NCBI RefSeq assembly: GCF_009389715.1
Contig: NW_024067746.1
Location: forward strand, 46,001-110,000
Length of the DNA stretch: 64,000 nt
Source of the DNA: Phoenix dactylifera
Lineage: Eukaryota > Streptophyta > Magnoliopsida > Arecales > Arecaceae
Direction: 5' to 3'
The notes beneath the pieces were generated by a model that worked only from the letters and a program-made list of their open reading frames with translations, made no database searches and had not been told where the DNA came from. A program made the position numbers and the translations under genes. This document shows positions 59,446 through 64,000 of the stretch, in pieces. Within the stretch, counting starts at the first letter, position 1. Each line of letters opens with the position of its first letter.

Positions 59446-60600
59446 TATTAGAGGTACGTAGACCAAAATTCCTCAAAACAAAAAGATCTAGGTGGTCTAC
59501 GTACGAGGGGCTCAATAATAAACTCAGAGAGTGCGCTCGGTTCACCAATAGAATTAGTATTAAAATTAGAATCAAAATCAAAGTGAATTGGAACGTAAAT
59601 CGAAGTGCCATATTTTCCAACATATTTGATTCGCGGCTAGAAGTGAAATTGAAATCAAAATAAAATTTTAATATTAAAGAAGAGTCGGAATTGATTTTTG
59701 AGGATTGGGACATATTCCCATTACTCTTGGAATAGATATATGGCTCGCTAACCAAAGGATTAGAATAGAATTCACTCATTCCTATTTCCATTTTTATTCC
59801 AAAGCTTACTTCTCCCAACCAAACATACCCTCAAAATCTAGAATCAAGACATTCGAAAACAAATCAAAGCAAGCAGTATTACAAAAAGTCCTATCTAACT
59901 GAATGCACACATGGTTAGGACCAACTATACCACTAAGGAAGGAATGAGAAAAAATATCTTGAACTTCAGGTTGATCAGAGTATTTGAGTCAATAGAAGTG
60001 TTAAACTGTGTTTGGAATTAAATAAAAAAGGTCTTCCCTCTTTCTTATCAAAATTATTTAAATATACTAAAACCACCTGCAATCAAAAGAAAAGGGACCT
60101 AAAGATAAATTATTTGAAGGTCATTCCCCCAAAAAAAAACGAGCATGAGTATCATTACGAGCATAAATTCCAAAGGAAAGCCAAGATGCCATACCAAGAA
60201 GGAACACAACACCATGAGCTACTTGATGAAAAATCGATTGAACTGCTACCATACCAATTTCCCGCTTCCATACAAACATTAATCCCTCTGAAGCATCTTC
60301 TGAAGATAGCCCTGGCCAAAATTAGTTAGCCAAGCAAATAAATGTGTTTCAAATAACACAATCATACAGGGTTATTATCATGGTATATCGTATCAGTATG
60401 AATCGGATAGTATGGAATATATTATACCAGTTTGATACTAGTATCCGATATGAATAATGCACCAATATTCGATACGCTAAAAAAATTCTGTACTATACCA
60501 TACCGATACTGTATCCTAAATACGAGACGGTAAATTTTAGTTATTACACTATTCAGTTATAGTAGCAATACGATTGCATCCTTTTCAAAAATTTAGTGCA
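59446..60600. other. Repeat-derived intergenic DNA
   Basis: Positions 59520-59830 contain 'cattcctatttccattttta' and 'cttctcccaaccaaacat', a composition common in plant non-autonomous DNA transposons, but no termini were fixed. An open frame at 60012-60329 has no recognised domain. Positions 60370-60540 are rich in 'gatac' and 'ggtat' motifs and may be another short palindromic element. Confidence 0.4.
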
Positions 60601-61068
60601 ATAGTTCTATATAGAAAAATGTAAGAGAAAGGAAAGGTTAGACCAAGGGGACTGGAGCCCTCATGCATTCATTTTTCTGGCATGCCCCCTTCCATCCAGC
60701 CCATTCGGGCTAAGCTTTGCAATATTGTTCCGCTTCGTGGTAGTTTGAACCTGCACTACTTCAGCATCATCCATTGGGACAGCGGGGGCCATGCCCCCAT
60801 AATTCCCATCAGCAACTGAGCTCTCCCTCGATGGAACTTCGGGCATCCATGGGCATCTCACATGATTCCAAAGCGTCAGTCACTCGCGTCACCAATGCAT
60901 CATGGGCCCGTTCATAGATCTTCAATGACGCACCTTCTTCCCGAGTTGGTAGAGCCCATCCGCGTGGATCTATGAGTCCTGCACCTTGTTGGGCTCGACC
61001 TCCATACATCTTAGCCAAGGTAGTACCAATTTGGGTAAATTTTGGGCACTCCTATTATCTTTGCCTAT
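60601..61068 (-). other. Unrecognised region with two open frames
   Basis: Two overlapping minus-strand frames (60661-60861 and 60809-61018) have mixed, protein-like composition, including 'LKIYERAHDALVTRVTDALE'. No family was recognised. It may be a gene relic or transposon fragment. Confidence 0.25.
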
Positions 61069-61696
61069 TGTCCCAACCGAGAATCTCATTCAAAAAGCTA
61101 GTCAGAAAGAAGTTATTTGGAGCCCTTGGCTATATGTAAGTATCCAAAATACATGCAATGCATAGTAGATGTTGGACTAAATATACACCCATACGGTCCT
61201 GACATGCTCCTCTTGTTTAAACCCTAGCTTTCTCACCAGGCTAAGAGTTCAAAACCATTCAAATTCAATCACAAATACCAAGATCAGCTAGTGGTCAACC
61301 TAAATAATATTGTGCTATAGTGTCTCCTAGTCCACATAGACTATGGATTGGGTCTGCTTCAATGCAGAATTTTATCCAAAAGGCTAGCTGAAAGATGTTA
61401 TTTGGATTGCTCGATTTTATATAAGTATTCAAGATCTACTTAATTCATAATCAATGTGGAACTAAATACACACTCGCATAGATCCTCATATGGAAACTTG
61501 TGAGTTTTTGGATGGTTCATTTTCCAAGTTTCCATGTGCTATGCAATCTAATTTTTGTTTGCTGTCACAACTCAGGACCTGATCCAAAAAGACTAATCAA
61601 AAGCTATAATTTATATTTTTTAGCCCTATATGAGTACCCAAAATTTACCCAATACATCGATATGAGACTAAATACGCACTGGCATGGGTCCTTACA
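61069..61696 (-). mobile_element. Old TRIM array with three LTR copies
   Basis: Diverged minus-strand relatives of the TRIM at 8356-8794. LTR-like copies lie at 61069-61204, 61363-61490 and 61563-61696. Each has a form of 'gtgggactaaacacacactc' and a 'gggtcct' end. The 158 bases between the first two match the TRIM interior ('tagtccacatagactatgg'). The bases flanking the whole set, cctat (61064-61068) and cctac (61697-61701), resemble a target duplication with one change. The 72 bp between the second and third copies match nothing clear. Confidence 0.75.
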
Positions 61697-62340
61697 CCTA
61701 CACCTCCTACACAAATATAAAGAATAGTCTCATATTTGATCAGTTGGTAAAAATATGTCTACCGGACTAACCCAAACACCTTCACCTCTTAAACCGGCTT
61801 AATCATGCTCAGTTCAGCTCTTGCATTATTTGCAACGGGCACCATGATTGGTCTCATTGATCTGCATCGAACGGCTAGAATACTCTGCAAACCTAGATGA
61901 CCACCTCTAAATCTCAGTAATCTGGTCGTAAGCCCTCAAGTCTGCTCCATGCCACAATTGTATTAATCATCTCCTCCAATGGGCAGAAATCATCCTTCGA
62001 GTAGAGCAAATAAATTAGGCAGATGCCTGTTTACAAGCCAAGGACCCTTAATCAATAGTATGTTCATAAATTTGAAAACATTAAAACTCTTTGGCATATC
62101 AAATGGCCACAATTTATTCAGCTAAAGGCGAAGGTCCTCTATAGGCAGAGGTCGCCCCCAAATTTATCGATCGAGGTATGCTTCCGCATAGCATGACTCC
62201 TTTCAAGGGATAGCTGAATCTATGATAATCTTGTTAGTATTACTCTATTTCAACTTTTCCAATTGAGAAGGGAAAAGCATAGACCCTAGCTTAGTGAGAC
62301 GGCGCTCACCTTAAATTACTTGAGTATAACTCCAAGGAGC
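61697..62340. other. Intergenic DNA
   Basis: No gene or repeat structure recognised. Confidence 0.5.
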
Positions 62341-62545
62341 ATCTCCATAACTCCAAAGAAAATTTACTCATCAAATAACTCACTATCTAGACCTGAGAGT
62401 TGAGACATTTCTTACTTCAAAGCCAGCAAAGCGACATTGGCTGCAAACTTTCTGAGTTGTCACTTCTCATAGCACTATTATTTTACTTTATCATTAATAA
62501 TACAACTTTTGCTTAAAAAATGTTTAACAAACAAATTAGTTCTAT
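62341..62545. repeat. Dispersed repeat, copy 2
   Basis: Diverged copy of 230-410 in the same orientation. See that entry for shared blocks. Confidence 0.5.
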
Positions 62546-63689
62546 AGGGGTATTTTTCTAATCTCAGTTATATATCAATTGAGAGAAAGACTTGCAATCT
62601 TGGAGGGTATAAGTGGGGTATTAGTAAAAATTCCTAAACATGTGGAGAGAAAAGCCAAAACCTAAAGATGAAAGTTTTAAAAAGTATTTATTTTAGTAAA
62701 AATCCACTCAATTATATAATTCATATATTCCGTGACTTTTGCAATCTCAAAATACATGCAACTCAATCTAAAAGTGTTACTAGCTGAATATCTCAACACC
62801 ATAATTCATAGTCTTAATCCTACCACTTCCTTTTCAATGTGCCTACTTTTAATCAATGGCTAAACTGATTGGTGGCAACGACGGATCAAACGAAAATATA
62901 CATATCGAGGGACAACAAATCAAGTGTCTATCCTTAAAAAGAAAATACGAGCATATGTTGATTTGAAAGTTACCTTAAGAAAGAAGCTAAAATGATAAAA
63001 ATAGTGCATGATGATTGATTAAATAACATGAATGTATTTGGTTGCTCTGATTATTTCATTTGTTCTATCAGTTTTTTGTAAACAGTTGAAATATAAGTTA
63101 CCTGATATTGTATTGTCTTTTACATGACAAAAAAGTTCATTTGATGCTTTTGGAGTAGTATCATCTTAGCGGACAAGATATTACCAAATTAAATCAGTTC
63201 AGTAAGATCATGAGGTAATGAATCTAATAATTGTGGCATATGAACCCCCTTGACTCAGCTTGAGAAAAGGGATCAGTATATCAATTCCATTTGGTCCATG
63301 ATATGCATGCTATGGCCTAATCACTGGAAATAACATCTGAACCTATGTATTCCTTAAATGGCCGATCTCATTGGTAAAAGCTTATGTCATGAGAACCATT
63401 TTTCCAAGCATTTTGCCTATGTTAACTTGATCATCATTTAACCACCATTTATGTTCAAACACCTTCTTAGGCTTCTATTGACAATTTTAATTTTAAAAAG
63501 AATTATACCATCTCCAACCATCAAAGTCTAGTTGGACTTTTGGGTTTTTTAGATAAATATCACAGGCCGGCCAGCCATGCACATGCATGATGTATGTGCT
63601 TTACGTTTTGTATCACTTTGATTTCCAGTAACCATAGGACTTAATAAGCCTTAACAAGCTACTATCAATTGGAGGCCCTTTTTGACTCG
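62546..63689. other. Intergenic DNA
   Basis: AT-rich; nothing recognised. Confidence 0.5.
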
Positions 63690-63860
63690 CTAGGCTAGCC
63701 CTTGTTAGCCCATATAGCGAGCAAGACTAGATTCGGTAGTGCATATATTATAGAAAAATTGAGCAGATATACCAGTAAACCTAACCAATTTCGCTGGACT
63801 GCTCTAGAAAGAGTCTCTAGATATGTGAAGGGAACTCTAAATTATTCTCTTATTTAACCA
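63690..63860 (+). pseudogene. copia RT C-terminal relic
   Basis: The frame reads 'EKLSRYTSKPNQFRWTALER' and continues 'VSRYVKGTLNYSL', the conserved segment at the end of a Ty1/copia reverse transcriptase before RNase H. It keeps the Trp codon that is a stop in both array units, so it is from another copy or family. It is isolated and ends in stops; the element may extend beyond the window. Confidence 0.75.
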
Positions 63861-64000
63861 CGTATCCGTTGTCGTTGAGTGTTGCAATAGTGCGAACTAG
63901 GTATTTGATTGCTTAGATATCAAAGGTTTTTTTTTTTTTTTTTTTCTCGGCAGTACTACCAATCTTAGGGCATCTTCTGGATAGACCATAATCTCTAGGA
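63861..64000. other. Right edge of window
   Basis: Contains a T-run at about 63928-63946; nothing else recognised. Confidence 0.5.

Noticed and set aside
59128..59466. Arg/Tyr-rich frames over the MITE
   Set aside because: Generated by the ggtacc repeats inside the MITE.

Overview
The window is nuclear DNA of a flowering plant: it has split genes with GT-AG introns, plant gene families and several plant LTR-retrotransposon lineages. GC-rich first exons followed by AT-rich introns fit a monocot, possibly a palm, but the species is inferred and not proven.

Two host genes look intact. At 1317-5119 (+) an eight-exon gene encodes a 337-residue LPA3-like (DUF1995) chloroplast protein. At 49801-58831 (-) a four-exon gene encodes a 325-residue organellar bS18 ribosomal protein whose first intron, 6.8 kb long, is full of decayed tandem repeats. 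A third host locus, a RING-H2 gene on the minus strand at 9166-9850, is damaged: its reading frame is broken and its promoter has been moved away.

The centre of the window (9916-47532, 37.6 kb) is one compound transposon block inserted in the RING-H2 promoter. The same 5-bp duplication (tgaag) lies at 9911-9915 and 47533-47537, and a TATA box for the RING gene now lies on the far side at 47554-47561. The block is built from a Ty1/copia element repeated in tandem: a truncated LTR, a host-derived segment with a broken PPR gene, a 3' fragment, LTR-A, internal unit 1, LTR-B, internal unit 2, LTR-C. Unit 1 holds a 3.1-kb gypsy solo LTR (15724-18828). Unit 2 holds a 19.8-kb Athila-like gag-pro element (24876-44720) with an aberrant inverted LTR end, and that element holds a young 10-kb Tekay/Del-like chromovirus (30462-40440) with a 1421-residue polyprotein. 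The nesting is therefore host promoter, copia array, Athila-like, Tekay-like.

Flanking regions hold a gag-only gypsy relic (5811-7949), a clean TRIM element (8356-8794), a three-LTR TRIM array of the same family (61069-61696), a LINE relic, SINE-like repeats, a hAT-type MITE and a copia relic at the right edge. No tRNA, rRNA, CRISPR array or bacterial-type operon was seen.

No wholly new gene system was found. The most unusual signals are structural: the promoter split, the single-TSD tandem copia array with a captured gene segment, and the Athila-like insertion whose end looks like an unprocessed cDNA joined to an inverted LTR piece.
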